Positions 27,526-36,329 of a stretch of 64,000 bases of DNA are shown one piece after another (position 1 is the first letter of the stretch; every line of letters starts with the position of its first letter). Position numbers and translations under genes: made by a program. Source of the DNA: Streptomyces seoulensis (GTDB lineage Bacteria; Actinomycetota; Actinomycetes; Streptomycetales; Streptomycetaceae); contig NZ_CP032229.1 in the NCBI RefSeq assembly GCF_004328625.1, forward strand, positions 2,418,001-2,482,000, read 5' to 3'. Below the pieces are notes generated by a model that was not told where the DNA came from, did no database searches, and worked only from the letters and a program-made list of their open reading frames with translations.

Positions 27526-27614
27526 CCAGCGACGGCGCGATGCGATCGTGGAAGACACCTTGGAAACAGGTCGCGCGGTTCCCCGGAACCCTGTGATCCG
27601 TGTCTCAAGTCCTT

Positions 27615-27642
27615 CCATATCCGGCAGTGTCCTGCCGTATGG
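27615..27642. promoter_or_regulatory. imperfect 28-bp palindrome in the transporter upstream region
   Basis: CCATA...CGGCAG and CTGCCG...TATGG arms surround a 4-base centre. It lies about 315 bp upstream of the POT transporter start. It could be an operator or form an RNA hairpin in a long leader. Confidence 0.35.
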
Positions 27643-27956
27643 TGACCTGAACGCCTGTAGCACACCGGGGGCCTTTTGGCGGGCACATGACGCCGAGGGT
27701 CTCCCTTTCTGTGCGGGCTGACTCCGCTCAGCCTTGAAAGGAATGACCTCTGGCCGGGCTCCGTACGCAGTGACGCGTAGGAGCGTGGATCCCGGTGGTC
27801 GCCGTCCACCGCCTCAGATGGCTTCGACGCCTTCGATGTCTTCGATGCGGGAACCCCCAGGGCGTGGGGGTGGACGCCCGACCCTGCCGGTGCCGGCCGC
27901 ACCCCCCACCGGGCGCGCAGCGCTCCATCGCGCGTCCCGACCAGCAAGGAACGACC

Positions 27957-29495
27957 ATGGCGTCCAGCCTGACGAAGGACTCGGTCCGCCCGGAGACCCC
28001 GGGCACCGACAAGACCTTCTTCGGCCACCCCCGCGGCTTGGCCACTCTCTTCATGACCGAGATGTGGGAGCGGTTCTCCTACTACGGCATGAAGGCCCTG
28101 CTCACCGTCTATCTGCTTTCCGGCGGCCCCGGCGCCGGCAAGGGCAGCATGGGCGGCGGCCTGGCGATGGACGTGGCCACCACCACGGTGATCGTCTCCG
28201 TCTACTCGGCGATGGTGTACCTGCTCGCCATGCCCGGCGGCTGGCTCGGTGACCGGGTCTGGGGTCCGCGCAAGACGGTGGCCATCGCGGCCGTCACGAT
28301 CATGTGCGGTCACCTCGTGCTCGCACTCCCCGGCGGCCAGGCCCCGTTCTTCGCCGGTCTCGCGCTGGTCGCGGCCGGTTCGGGCCTGCTCAAGGCCAAC
28401 ATCTCCACGATGGTCGGCCACCTGTACAACGGTCCGGACGACCCGCGCCGTGACGGTGGCTTCACGATCTTCTACATGGGCATCAACATGGGCGCGTTCT
28501 TCGCTCCCCTGGTGATCGGCACCGTCGGTCAGAAGGTCAACTGGCACCTCGGCTTCGGCCTGGCCGCGGTCGGCATGGGCATCGGTCTCGCGTCCTTCCT
28601 GCTGGGTACGCGGCACCTGAACCCGGTCAGCAACGTCGTCCCGAAGCCGCTGAGCTCCGAGGAGCGGACCTCCTGGCTGCGCAAGGGCCTCGGCTGGCTG
28701 CTGGCCGCGGTGGTGTTCTACGGCGTCGTCGGCGGCACCGGCCACTTCACCATGAACTGGGCGATGATCCCGCTGACGATCATCGGTCTGGTCATCCCCG
28801 CGGGCGTGCTGCTGCGCATCAAGCGCGACAAGGAGCTGTCGTCCCTTGAGCAGTCCAAGATGACCGGCTACATCTGGTTCTTCGTCGCGGCCGCCGTGTT
28901 CTGGATGATCTACGACCAGGGCGCCTCCACGGTGCAGGCCTTCGGTGAGGGCAAGGCGTCGAACATGATGTTCGGCTTCGACTTCCCGTCCTCCTGGTAC
29001 CAGTCGGTGAACGCGCTGTTCATCATGGCCCTGGCCCCTGTGTTCGCCTTCGTGTGGGTGTGGCTCAACCGCAAGGGCAAGGAGCCCAGCACCATCGTCA
29101 AGTTCTCGATGGGTCTGGTCCTGATCGGGGTCTCGTTCTTCTTCTTCCTGATCCCGCTGGGCATGGCGGCGAACGGCACCGCTGTGAGCCCGATGTGGCT
29201 GGTCGGCATCTACTTCATCCAGACCGTGGGCGAACTGTGCCTGTCCCCGGTGGGCCTGTCGGTGACGACGAAGATGGCTCCGGCCAAGTACGCCAGCCAG
29301 ATGATGGGCGTGTGGTTCCTCGCGGTGACCGCAGGTGACTCCATCACCAGCCTGCTCTCCAACCCGGCCATCGCCGACGTGGACCTCGGTGGCACGGGTG
29401 CCGTCCTCGGGGAGGCGATCCTCGCGGCCCTCGCCGGATTCGCGGTGTGGATGTACCGCCGCAAGGTCAAGTCGCTGATGGGCGACGTGAACTGA
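27957..29495 (+). CDS. POT/PTR family proton-dependent oligopeptide transporter
   Basis: A 512-residue MFS-type di- and tripeptide symporter. The signature MWERFSYYGMKALLTVYLL (about residues 29-47) contains the ExxER-like element of POT transporters. FYMGINMGAFFAPLVIG is the second PTR2 signature. About 14 hydrophobic segments span the length. The ATG at 27957 follows AAGGA, and the upstream open frame has no membrane features and is not used. A 16-bp hairpin terminator follows. The physiological substrate range cannot be inferred. Confidence 0.93.
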   Translation: MASSLTKDSVRPETPGTDKTFFGHPRGLATLFMTEMWERFSYYGMKALLTVYLLSGGPGAGKGSMGGGLAMDVATTTVIVSVYSAMVYLLAMPGGWLGDRVWGPRKTVAIAAVTIMCGHLVLALPGGQAPFFAGLALVAAGSGLLKANISTMVGHLYNGPDDPRRDGGFTIFYMGINMGAFFAPLVIGTVGQKVNWHLGFGLAAVGMGIGLASFLLGTRHLNPVSNVVPKPLSSEERTSWLRKGLGWLLAAVVFYGVVGGTGHFTMNWAMIPLTIIGLVIPAGVLLRIKRDKELSSLEQSKMTGYIWFFVAAAVFWMIYDQGASTVQAFGEGKASNMMFGFDFPSSWYQSVNALFIMALAPVFAFVWVWLNRKGKEPSTIVKFSMGLVLIGVSFFFFLIPLGMAANGTAVSPMWLVGIYFIQTVGELCLSPVGLSVTTKMAPAKYASQMMGVWFLAVTAGDSITSLLSNPAIADVDLGGTGAVLGEAILAALAGFAVWMYRRKVKSLMGDVN

Positions 29496-29514
29496 GGCAC
29501 GCAGGACACAAAGG

Positions 29515-29552
29515 CGAAGGCCGCCGCACCTCGGAGGGTGCGGCGGCCTTCG
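29515..29552. terminator. terminator hairpin
   Basis: A perfect 16-bp stem (CGAAGGCCGCCGCACC and complement) with a 6-base loop separates the convergent transporter and secreted-protein genes. Confidence 0.85.
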
Positions 29553-29569
29553 TCATGTCCGTGTCCGCG

Positions 29570-29926
29570 TCACTTGGTCTCGACGGACCAGGAGCGGGTG
29601 AAGCTGCTGAACCCGCACATGACGGTGGACTTCTGCCCCGGCTTCACCCACGGGCCCCACAGGTACCACGGGATCTCGTGCGGATTGCCCCGGCCACGGA
29701 TGACGTCGCACACCAGCTTGACCCGGTGCTTGGTCACCTTCTTGCCGGAAGCGGACTTCTTGCAGGACGACGTCGCCTTGGGCCGGCCGAGGTCCAGGTG
29801 CACTTCCGCCTTGCACTTGTACCGGGCCCCGGCCGCTTCCGCCGTGCCCGCGGCGCCCAGGCCAAGCCCGGCGCTCATGAGCGTGATGGCGAGCGCTCCG
29901 CCCGCCACCCTCTTCCCCCAGATCAT
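29570..29926 (-). CDS. small secreted protein, unknown function
   Basis: A 118-residue protein with a Sec signal peptide: basic start (MIWGKR), hydrophobic core (AGGALAITLMSAGLGLGAAG) and a likely AEA cleavage site near residue 31. The mature ~87-residue domain is basic and has four cysteines (KCK, SCKK, VCDV, MCGF), enough for two disulfides, and ends SFTRSWSVETK. No family is recognised. It starts at ATG 29926 and stands alone, 156 bp from the upstream anti-sigma gene on the same strand. Confidence 0.7.
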   Translation of the reverse strand: MIWGKRVAGGALAITLMSAGLGLGAAGTAEAAGARYKCKAEVHLDLGRPKATSSCKKSASGKKVTKHRVKLVCDVIRGRGNPHEIPWYLWGPWVKPGQKSTVMCGFSSFTRSWSVETK

Positions 29927-30082
29927 TCATTCCCCTGTTCCCCCGCCGAACGCGAGGGAACAGGAGCCGAAGGTCCGGCCCGCCCGCCCCCGGCAGGCAG
30001 TGCGTACCCGCCGGTCATAGCGGGCAGCCAGGACGATATGCACAAGTTGATCTTGGGGCAAGCCCGACGGTGTGTCGCGGGC

Positions 30083-30643
30083 TCAGGCGGGGGCGGCCAG
30101 TTCTGCCCAGACCGTCTTGCCGGATTCGTCGGGGGTGCGTACGACGCCCCAGTCGAGGCTGAGGCGCTGGACGATGAACATGCCGTGGCCGCCGGGGCGG
30201 CCGGCCTGGTGCGGGGTGCGGGGGGCGGGCTGGCCGGCGCCGCGGTCGGTGACCTCGAGACGGATCACCTTGCGGTCGCAGGACAGGACCAGCTCGTCCG
30301 GGCCGTCGGCGTGCAGGCAGGCGTTGGTGACCAGCTCCGAGACGACGAGGAGCACGTCCTCGGCCGCGGCCCGCTGCTCGGCGCCCGAGGCGGGCAGCCA
30401 GCCCCACTCGTACAGCGCCTGGCGGGTGAAGTCACGGGCGAGCGGGACCACCCCGCTCTCTCCGTCCAGGCCGAGCCTGCGGACCTGTCGTCCCCTCGCC
30501 TCCGGCGCGGCCTCGGAGGGAGCGACGGGCAGGGCGGCGCTCAAGGCCGACTCCGGCGCCGTCGCGTCTCCCGCGGGCATGCCGGAAGCGCCGCTCGGCT
30601 CCGGGCCACCGTCGCCCGGCGAGTAGGGCCGGGTGGTGCTCAT
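30083..30643 (-). CDS. RsbW-like ATP-binding anti-sigma factor / serine kinase
   Basis: A 186-residue GHKL ATPase. After a ~60-residue Pro/Ala-rich N-terminus come the N-box SELVTNACLHA, the G1-like DRGAGQP and the G2-like GGHGMFIVQRLS. Such proteins bind a SigB-type sigma factor or phosphorylate a STAS antagonist. An antagonist gene and a SigB-type sigma gene follow within 1 kb, so partner switching is likely. From memory the equivalent S. coelicolor locus carries sigI with its anti-sigma and anti-anti-sigma proteins, but I have not verified the match. The long N-terminal extension is of unknown role. Confidence 0.85.
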   Translation of the reverse strand: MSTTRPYSPGDGGPEPSGASGMPAGDATAPESALSAALPVAPSEAAPEARGRQVRRLGLDGESGVVPLARDFTRQALYEWGWLPASGAEQRAAAEDVLLVVSELVTNACLHADGPDELVLSCDRKVIRLEVTDRGAGQPAPRTPHQAGRPGGHGMFIVQRLSLDWGVVRTPDESGKTVWAELAAPA

Positions 30644-30933
30644 CAGCGCTTCACCTCACCGATCCACCAGTACACGATTCAAAAGTCCGACTCCGTTCGG
30701 TCCCGGACGGACGGTTCACCGTCCGTCCGGTGTCCGCGTGCTGCCTCCGTCACCTTCGGCGTCCGCCCCTCGCCTCATACGTCGCGCCGGACCCCTTCCC
30801 CGGTTCCCGGAGCGGGTTCGGCGGCGGGGCTGCCGAAAGGTTTCAGATGTCTCCTGCCCGACTGATCCCCCGGAACACTCCTTCATTCACCCGACGCTCG
30901 CGAGCGGGGGCCTGGAGGGGGTTGCGGGGCGAC

Positions 30934-31311
30934 TCAGCCGGTCTCGCCCGCGAGGGCGGCCTCTACGGAGTCGTGGACGGTGAAGACCGCCTCGGCTCCC
31001 GTGATCTCGAATACGCGTGCGACTACGGGCAGCATGCCCGCGAGGTGCACGCCACCGCCGGCGGCGTCCGCCTTCAGACGGGCCCCCAGCAGCACGTTCA
31101 GTCCTGTCGAGTCGCAGAACTCCAGCCGCGAGCAGTCCACGACAAGTCGTGAGAAGCCCTTCTCCAGGAGGTCGTCGAGCGGTTCGCGCAGTAGATCGGC
31201 GGTGTGGTGATCGAGTTCACCCGCCGGTGTCACTACGGCGCTGGAACCCTCTTCCCGCACCTCCACCAGAAGCCGGCCCGACTGTGCGCTGCCGACCGTC
31301 CCGTGGTCCAT
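30934..31311 (-). CDS. STAS-domain anti-sigma factor antagonist
   Basis: A 125-residue SpoIIAA/RsbV-like protein. The phosphorylatable serine is in EFCDSTGLNVLLGA (about residue 66), and AVVTPAGELDHHTADLLREP starts the fold. When unphosphorylated it would bind the anti-sigma factor and free the sigma factor. The ATG at 31311 follows a GGGAGAGAGA stretch. It is divergent from the sigma gene across 247 bp, and the anti-sigma gene lies 290 bp downstream on the same strand. That order, with the sigma gene turned away, is less compact than the Bacillus operon. Confidence 0.9.
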   Translation of the reverse strand: MDHGTVGSAQSGRLLVEVREEGSSAVVTPAGELDHHTADLLREPLDDLLEKGFSRLVVDCSRLEFCDSTGLNVLLGARLKADAAGGGVHLAGMLPVVARVFEITGAEAVFTVHDSVEAALAGETG

Positions 31312-31558
31312 GCCGTCTCTCTCCCGAGGTCTTGGCTGCTGATGCCCTCGAACATTACGCCTTCCAGCCACACTTCGACACCCGAACAACCCCCCAGAAA
31401 CGGGCATATCACCACAAGTGACACTTGCGACCAGCTCACCGAAGCAGGTAGGGCTAGTACGACACACATCCCTACACGCCGGCCTCGGAGGCGCCGCACA
31501 CCGCAGTGCACACGTATCGGCTTCGGCAGCCATATGCCGAGAACGATGGAGGACACCC

Positions 31559-32455
31559 ATGTCAGCCCGGCTCGACGGGTCGCCTACCCACAAAGCGACG
31601 TCGACACCCCCACCGGAAAAGCTGGACCACACCATCGACCCTCTCGACCCCCTGGCGGGGCTCCCCGAGATCCCGCCCTTCGACGAGGTCGGCCCGGTGG
31701 ACGCGCGAGCCCTGTCCAAGACGCTCTTCGAGCGCCTGGAGTCGCTGGAGGAGGGCACGTACGAGTACTCGTACGTCCGCAACACCCTCGTCGAACTGAA
31801 TCTGGCGCTGGTGAAGTTCGCCGCCTCCCGGTTCCGCTCCCGCAGCGAGCCGATGGAGGACATCGTCCAGGTCGGCACGGTCGGCCTGATCAAGGCGATC
31901 GACCGCTTCGAGATGTCGCGCGGGGTCGAGTTCCCGACCTTCGCGATGCCGACCATCATCGGCGAGATCAAGCGCTTCTTCCGTGACACCTCGTGGTCCG
32001 TGCGCGTCCCGCGCCGCCTGCAGGAGCTGCGGCTCGACCTGGCCAAGGCCGGGGACGAGCTGGCCCAGCGGCTGGACCGCGCCCCCACCGTCGCGGAACT
32101 GGCCGAGCGCCTCGGGCTCTCCCACGAGGAGGTCGTCGAGGGCATGGCCGCCTCGAACGCCTACACCGCCTCCTCCCTGGACGCCCAGCCCGCCGACGAC
32201 GACACCGAGGGCGCCCTCGCGGACCGCATCGGGTACGAGGACCACGGGCTCGAAGGCATCGAGTACGTCGAGTCGTTGAAGCCCCTCATCGCCGAACTGG
32301 CGCCCCGCGACCGGAAGATCCTCTCCCTGCGCTTCGTGGCGGGTCTGACCCAGTCCGAGATCGGCGAGGAGCTGGGCATCTCCCAGATGCACGTCTCCCG
32401 GCTGCTGTCCCGTACGTTGTCGCGCCTGCGCAAGGGACTCACGCTGGACGAGTGA
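31559..32455 (+). CDS. SigB/SigF/SigG-family RNA polymerase sigma factor (SigI-like)
   Basis: A 298-residue sigma factor of the alternative SigB group. Region 2 carries EDIVQVGTVGLIKAIDRFE and FPTFAMPTIIGEIKRFFRD. Region 3 includes LDRAPTVAELAERLGLS. Region 4 includes GLTQSEIGEELGISQMHVSRLL, the -35 binding helix-turn-helix. The ATG at 31559 has a good GGAGGA site. Such factors in Streptomyces serve osmotic stress or development. The STAS and anti-sigma genes opposite make partner-switching control likely. No SigB-type promoter was recognised upstream by eye. Confidence 0.93.
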   Translation: MSARLDGSPTHKATSTPPPEKLDHTIDPLDPLAGLPEIPPFDEVGPVDARALSKTLFERLESLEEGTYEYSYVRNTLVELNLALVKFAASRFRSRSEPMEDIVQVGTVGLIKAIDRFEMSRGVEFPTFAMPTIIGEIKRFFRDTSWSVRVPRRLQELRLDLAKAGDELAQRLDRAPTVAELAERLGLSHEEVVEGMAASNAYTASSLDAQPADDDTEGALADRIGYEDHGLEGIEYVESLKPLIAELAPRDRKILSLRFVAGLTQSEIGEELGISQMHVSRLLSRTLSRLRKGLTLDE

Positions 32456-32496
32456 CGGTGGGCGCCGCCGGAAGGCGGACCTTTCCCGCACGCGTG

Positions 32497-32527
32497 AGGC
32501 GGCCCGGCTGAGGATGCCGGGCCGCCT
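32497..32527. terminator. terminator hairpin
   Basis: A 12-bp stem (AGGCGGCCCGGC and complement) with a 7-base loop, followed by T-rich TTCTGTCGTCTC, between the sigma gene and the convergent hutI. Confidence 0.8.
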
Positions 32528-32548
32528 TCTGTCGTCTCTCCGCGTGTT

Positions 32549-33724
32549 TCAGGCCACGCGGACTCCCGCTCGCCACACCCCTTCGACCAGGGGCACGCCG
32601 GGGCGGTAGGCCAGGTGGACATGGCTCGGGGCGTCCAGCAGCACCAGGTCGGCCCGGCTGCCGGGGGTGAGCCGCCCCACGTCGGTCCGGCGCAGCGCGG
32701 CCGCTCCGCCCGCCGTGGCGGCCCACACGGCCTCGTCCGGGGTCATCCCCATGTCCCGCACCGCCAGCGCCACGCAGAACGGCACGGACGAGGTGTACGA
32801 CGAGCCGGGGTTGCAGTCCGTGGACAGCGCCACCGTGGCCCCCGCGTCCAGCAGCCGGCGCGCGTTCGGCCACTCGGCGCGGGTGGAGAACTCGGCGCCG
32901 GGCAGCAGCGTGGCGACCGTGTCGCCACTGGCCAGGGCGTCCACGTCGGCGTCCGTGAGGTGGGTGCAGTGATCCGCGCTGGCCGCGTCCAGTTCGACGG
33001 CCAGCTGGACGCCGGGACCGTAGGAGAGCTGGTTGGCGTGAATGCGCGGGTGCAGGCCCTTGGCACGGCCGGCGGTGAGGATGGCGCGGGCCTGGTCGCC
33101 GTCGAAGGCGCCCTTCTCGCAGAACACGTCGATCCAACGGGCGTGCGGGGCGCAGGCGTCCAGCATCTCCCCGGTCACCAGGGCGACGTACGCGGCCGGG
33201 TCCTCGGCGAGTTCGGGGGCGACGATGTGGGCGCCCAGGTAGGTCACCTCGTCGGTGTGGGCGGCCGCGAGGCGCAGGGCGCGGGACTCGTCCTCGACGG
33301 TGAGGCCGTAGCCGGACTTGGTCTCCATCGTGGTGGTGCCCTGGCGGAGCGCCTCGGCCAGGTGGCGGGCGAGGTTCGCCTCCAGTTCCGCGTCGGAGGC
33401 GGCGCGGGTGGCGGCGACCGTGGTGCGGATGCCGCCGGCGCTGTAGGCGCGACCGGACATGCGGGCGTTGAACTCGGCGGTGCGGTCCCCGGCGAAGACC
33501 AGGTGCGAGTGGGAGTCCACGAAGCCCGGCAGGACCGCCTTTCCACCGGCGTCGAGGCGATTGTCAGTGGCGGGTGCTCTGCTTGACTCACCGGCCCACA
33601 CGACGCGTTCGCCGTCGATGACCAGGGCCGCGTCCTGGATCAGTCCGAGAGGGGAACCGTCACCGAGGGAGGGGTCGTTGGTGACCAGCGTGGCGATGTT
33701 GATGATGGCGGTGCTGCTGCTCAT
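32549..33724 (-). CDS. hutI: imidazolonepropionase
   Basis: A 391-residue amidohydrolase-superfamily enzyme that opens 4-imidazolone-5-propionate to N-formimidoyl-glutamate. [12 protein letters not shown] (about residues 69-80) gives metal histidines, [12 protein letters not shown] is the substrate loop, [10 protein letters not shown] and STDCNPGSS complete the active site. The ATG at 33724 fits the family; the ORF runs open far upstream, but that part overlaps hutF. It is the last gene of the hut operon, 47 bp after hutF. Confidence 0.96.
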   Translation of the reverse strand: MSSSTAIINIATLVTNDPSLGDGSPLGLIQDAALVIDGERVVWAGESSRAPATDNRLDAGGKAVLPGFVDSHSHLVFAGDRTAEFNARMSGRAYSAGGIRTTVAATRAASDAELEANLARHLAEALRQGTTTMETKSGYGLTVEDESRALRLAAAHTDEVTYLGAHIVAPELAEDPAAYVALVTGEMLDACAPHARWIDVFCEKGAFDGDQARAILTAGRAKGLHPRIHANQLSYGPGVQLAVELDAASADHCTHLTDADVDALASGDTVATLLPGAEFSTRAEWPNARRLLDAGATVALSTDCNPGSSYTSSVPFCVALAVRDMGMTPDEAVWAATAGGAAALRRTDVGRLTPGSRADLVLLDAPSHVHLAYRPGVPLVEGVWRAGVRVA

Positions 33725-33771
33725 GGTGTGCTCGGTGTCCTCAGGGGTGCCGGTAGGGGATCCGGTGGGGG

Positions 33772-35109
33772 TCAGTCGCGCAGGGCGCCGATCGCGTCGG
33801 CCAGGGCGGCGGGCACATCGGGTACGAGCGTGTGCGCCCCGTCCCGTACGACCTGGCGGCCGCCCACGACCGTGTGCCGGACGTCCGCCGCGCTCGCCGC
33901 GAATACGGCCGTCTCGGCGCCGAGCCGGGGCGGCGGTCCGGCCGTCCTGACGGAGTCGAGGGCGATGGTCGTGAAGTCGGCCAGGCGTCCCGGCTCGATG
34001 GCGCCCGCCTCCTGCCAGCCGAGTGCCGCGTGGCCGTCCTCGGTGGCGGCGCGCAGCAGCGCGGCCGCGGTCCAGTGGCCCCGGGTGCGGGTGCGCAGCC
34101 GCTCGTCCAGCTCCATCGCGCGCGCCTCTTCGAGCAGGTCGATGACGGCGTGGCTGTCGGAGCCGAGCGAGAGCGGGGAGCCCGCGCTCTGCAGGGCGAC
34201 GGCGGGTCCGATGCCGTCGGCCAGGTCGCGCTCGGTGGTGGGGCACATGCAGGTGCCGGTGCCCGAGCCGCCGAGCAGGGCGATGTCCTCGCCGGTCAGA
34301 TGGGTGTTGTGCACACCGGTGGTGCGCGGTCCGAGCACGCCGTGCTCGGCGAGCAGCCGGGCCGGGGTGACGCCGTGCGCGGCGAGGCAGGCGTCGTTCT
34401 CGGCGGTCTGCTCGGAGAGGTGGACGTGCAGCGGGGCCCGCCGCTCCTCGGCCCAGCCCGCGACGGTCGCCAACTGGGCGGCGGGCACGGCCCGTACGGA
34501 GTGGACGGCCGCGCCGATCCGCGCGTGATCCTGTTCCTTGAGAACTGAACAGCGTTCGGCCCAGGCGTCGGCGGTGCCGTCGGAGAAGCGGAGCTGGTGG
34601 TGGCCGGGGGGCTCGCCGAAGCCCGCCGAGAGGTACGCGGTGTCCAGGAGGGTGATGCGGACGCCGGCCTCGGCGGCGGCCTCGATCAGGGCCTCGCCCA
34701 TGACGTTGGGATCGGCGTAGGGCGTGCCGCCGGGGGCGTGGTGGAGGTAGTGGAACTCCCCCACGCAGGTGATCCCGGCCAGCGCCATCTCGGCGTACAC
34801 CGCGCGGGCGAGGGCGTGGTAGCTGTCCGGGGCCAGCCGGTCGGCGACGGAGTACATCACCTCGCGCCAGGTCCAGAAGGTCCCGGAGCCGACCTGGACC
34901 GTGCCGCGCAGGGCCCGGTGGAAGGCGTGGCTGTGCGCGTTGGCGAGGCCGGGCAGGGTGAGGCCGCGCAGGACCTCGGCGCCGGGCGGCGGGGCGGGCG
35001 TGCCGGTGCGGACGGCGCCGACACGGCCGTCCGCGACCTCGACGAGCACCCCCGGCTCGACGGTGCCGCCGAGCCAGGCGTGCTCCAGCCAGTAGGTTCC
35101 CTGGGTCAC
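33772..35109 (-). CDS. hutF: formimidoylglutamate deiminase
   Basis: A 445-residue amidohydrolase that converts N-formimidoyl-L-glutamate to N-formyl-L-glutamate and ammonia. It is recognised by [13 protein letters not shown] (metal site, about residues 58-70), [20 protein letters not shown] and [12 protein letters not shown]. HutF defines the five-step histidine pathway, which needs an N-formylglutamate hydrolase next. The GTG overlaps the upstream M20 amidohydrolase stop by 4 bp. hutI follows after 47 bp. Confidence 0.93.
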   Translation of the reverse strand: MTQGTYWLEHAWLGGTVEPGVLVEVADGRVGAVRTGTPAPPPGAEVLRGLTLPGLANAHSHAFHRALRGTVQVGSGTFWTWREVMYSVADRLAPDSYHALARAVYAEMALAGITCVGEFHYLHHAPGGTPYADPNVMGEALIEAAAEAGVRITLLDTAYLSAGFGEPPGHHQLRFSDGTADAWAERCSVLKEQDHARIGAAVHSVRAVPAAQLATVAGWAEERRAPLHVHLSEQTAENDACLAAHGVTPARLLAEHGVLGPRTTGVHNTHLTGEDIALLGGSGTGTCMCPTTERDLADGIGPAVALQSAGSPLSLGSDSHAVIDLLEEARAMELDERLRTRTRGHWTAAALLRAATEDGHAALGWQEAGAIEPGRLADFTTIALDSVRTAGPPPRLGAETAVFAASAADVRHTVVGGRQVVRDGAHTLVPDVPAALADAIGALRD

Positions 35110-36329
35110 CTGCGGGTCAGTCCTTCCAGTACGTCGGCGAGGGCGCGCACCCCGGCGACGCAGTCGTCCTCGGTCGCGGACTCGGCCGGGGAGTGCGAGA
35201 CACCGGTGGGGTTGCGCACGAACAGCATGGCGGTCGGGACGGCGCCGGAGAGAATCCCGGCGTCGTGCCCGGCGCCGGTGCCCAGCACGGGCACGGTCAG
35301 CCCGGTGTCCCGGCCCAGCAGGCGGCCGAGTTCGTCGCGCAGGGCGTGGTCGAACTCCACGACGGGGGTGAAGGACTCCCGGGTCACGTCCAGGTCGATG
35401 CCGTGGGCGTCGGCGTACTCCCGCGCGGACCGGGTGATGCCGTCGAGGACCGCGTCCAGCGCCTCCTGGCCGGGGGCGCGGGAGTCCAGCCAGCCGCGCA
35501 CCAGGGAGGGGATGGCGTTGACGCCGTTGGGCTCCACGGAGATCTTGCCGAACGTGGCGACGGCTCCGGCGAGTTCGGCCTCCCGGCGGGCGGCCAGCAC
35601 GGTCTCGGCGTAGGTCGGCATCGGGTCGCGCCGGTCGGCGAGCCGGGTGGTGCCGGCGTGGTTGGCCTCGCCCCGGAAGTCGAACCGCCAGCGTCCGTGC
35701 GGCCAGATGGAGCTGGCGATGCCGACCTGGTCGCCGGACAGGTCCAGCGCGCGGCCCTGTTCGACGTGCAGCTCGACGAACGCGCCGATGCGGGCGAGGC
35801 GTTCGGGGTCGGCGCCGATGGCGTCCGGGTCGTAGCCGGCGGCGGCCATCGCCTTGGGCAGGGTGATGCCGTCACCGTCGGTCAGCCGGTGCGCCTGCTC
35901 GACGGTGAGCTGTCCGGAGGCCAGCCGCGAGCCCACACAGGCCAGCCCGAACCGGGCCCCCTCCTCGTCCCCGAAGTTGACGATGCCGAGGGGCCGGTCG
36001 AACGTGGCGTTCCTGAGCCGGAGTTCGTCCAGCGCGGCGAAGGCGGAGACGACACCCAGCGGCCCGTCGAAGGCCCCGCCGTCGGGCACGGAGTCCAGAT
36101 GCGACCCGGTGACGACGGCATCCCCTTCGGCGGGGTCCCCGAGCCACGCCCACTGGTTCCCGTTCCGGTCGACCTCGTAGGCCAGCCCCCGCCCCTCGGC
36201 CTGCTCCTTGAACCAGACCCGGCACTCGGCGTCGGCGGGGGTCCAGGCGTACCGCCGGTACCCCCCGGAGTCCGGGTGCCGCCCGATGGGCAGCAACTCG
36301 GCCCACATCTCGTGGAAGGAGGAGGTCAC
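35106..36329 (-). CDS. AllC-like M20 amidohydrolase in the hut operon
   Basis: A 407-residue metallo-hydrolase of the allantoate amidohydrolase / N-carbamoylase group. [18 protein letters not shown] (about residues 76-93) and DEEGARFG (about 121-128) provide the di-metal site, and ELHVEQG is the next conserved element. C-terminal [10 protein letters not shown] holds a late metal histidine. Allantoate use is the usual annotation, but its position between hutU and hutF, with 4-bp overlaps on both sides, suggests N-formylglutamate hydrolysis. No typical HutG is visible. The assignment to histidine degradation is inference from context. Confidence 0.88.
   Translation of the reverse strand: MTSSFHEMWAELLPIGRHPDSGGYRRYAWTPADAECRVWFKEQAEGRGLAYEVDRNGNQWAWLGDPAEGDAVVTGSHLDSVPDGGAFDGPLGVVSAFAALDELRLRNATFDRPLGIVNFGDEEGARFGLACVGSRLASGQLTVEQAHRLTDGDGITLPKAMAAAGYDPDAIGADPERLARIGAFVELHVEQGRALDLSGDQVGIASSIWPHGRWRFDFRGEANHAGTTRLADRRDPMPTYAETVLAARREAELAGAVATFGKISVEPNGVNAIPSLVRGWLDSRAPGQEALDAVLDGITRSAREYADAHGIDLDVTRESFTPVVEFDHALRDELGRLLGRDTGLTVPVLGTGAGHDAGILSGAVPTAMLFVRNPTGVSHSPAESATEDDCVAGVRALADVLEGLTRR

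Larger units (their letters stand above)
27444..27956. other. 513-bp divergent intergenic region
   Basis: This gap between the response-regulator and POT transporter genes is long for the genome. It holds two inverted repeats, at 27505-27525 and 27615-27642, both annotated separately. A short GGCTGA/TCAGCC repeat lies at 27716-27733. Open frames here have no family signature, and I see no convincing small gene. Confidence 0.5.

Noticed and set aside
27734..28252. 172-residue frame with AAGGA before an ATG near 27734
   Set aside because: It overlaps the start of the POT transporter out of frame and turns into Arg/Gly/His-rich sequence typical of shadow frames.
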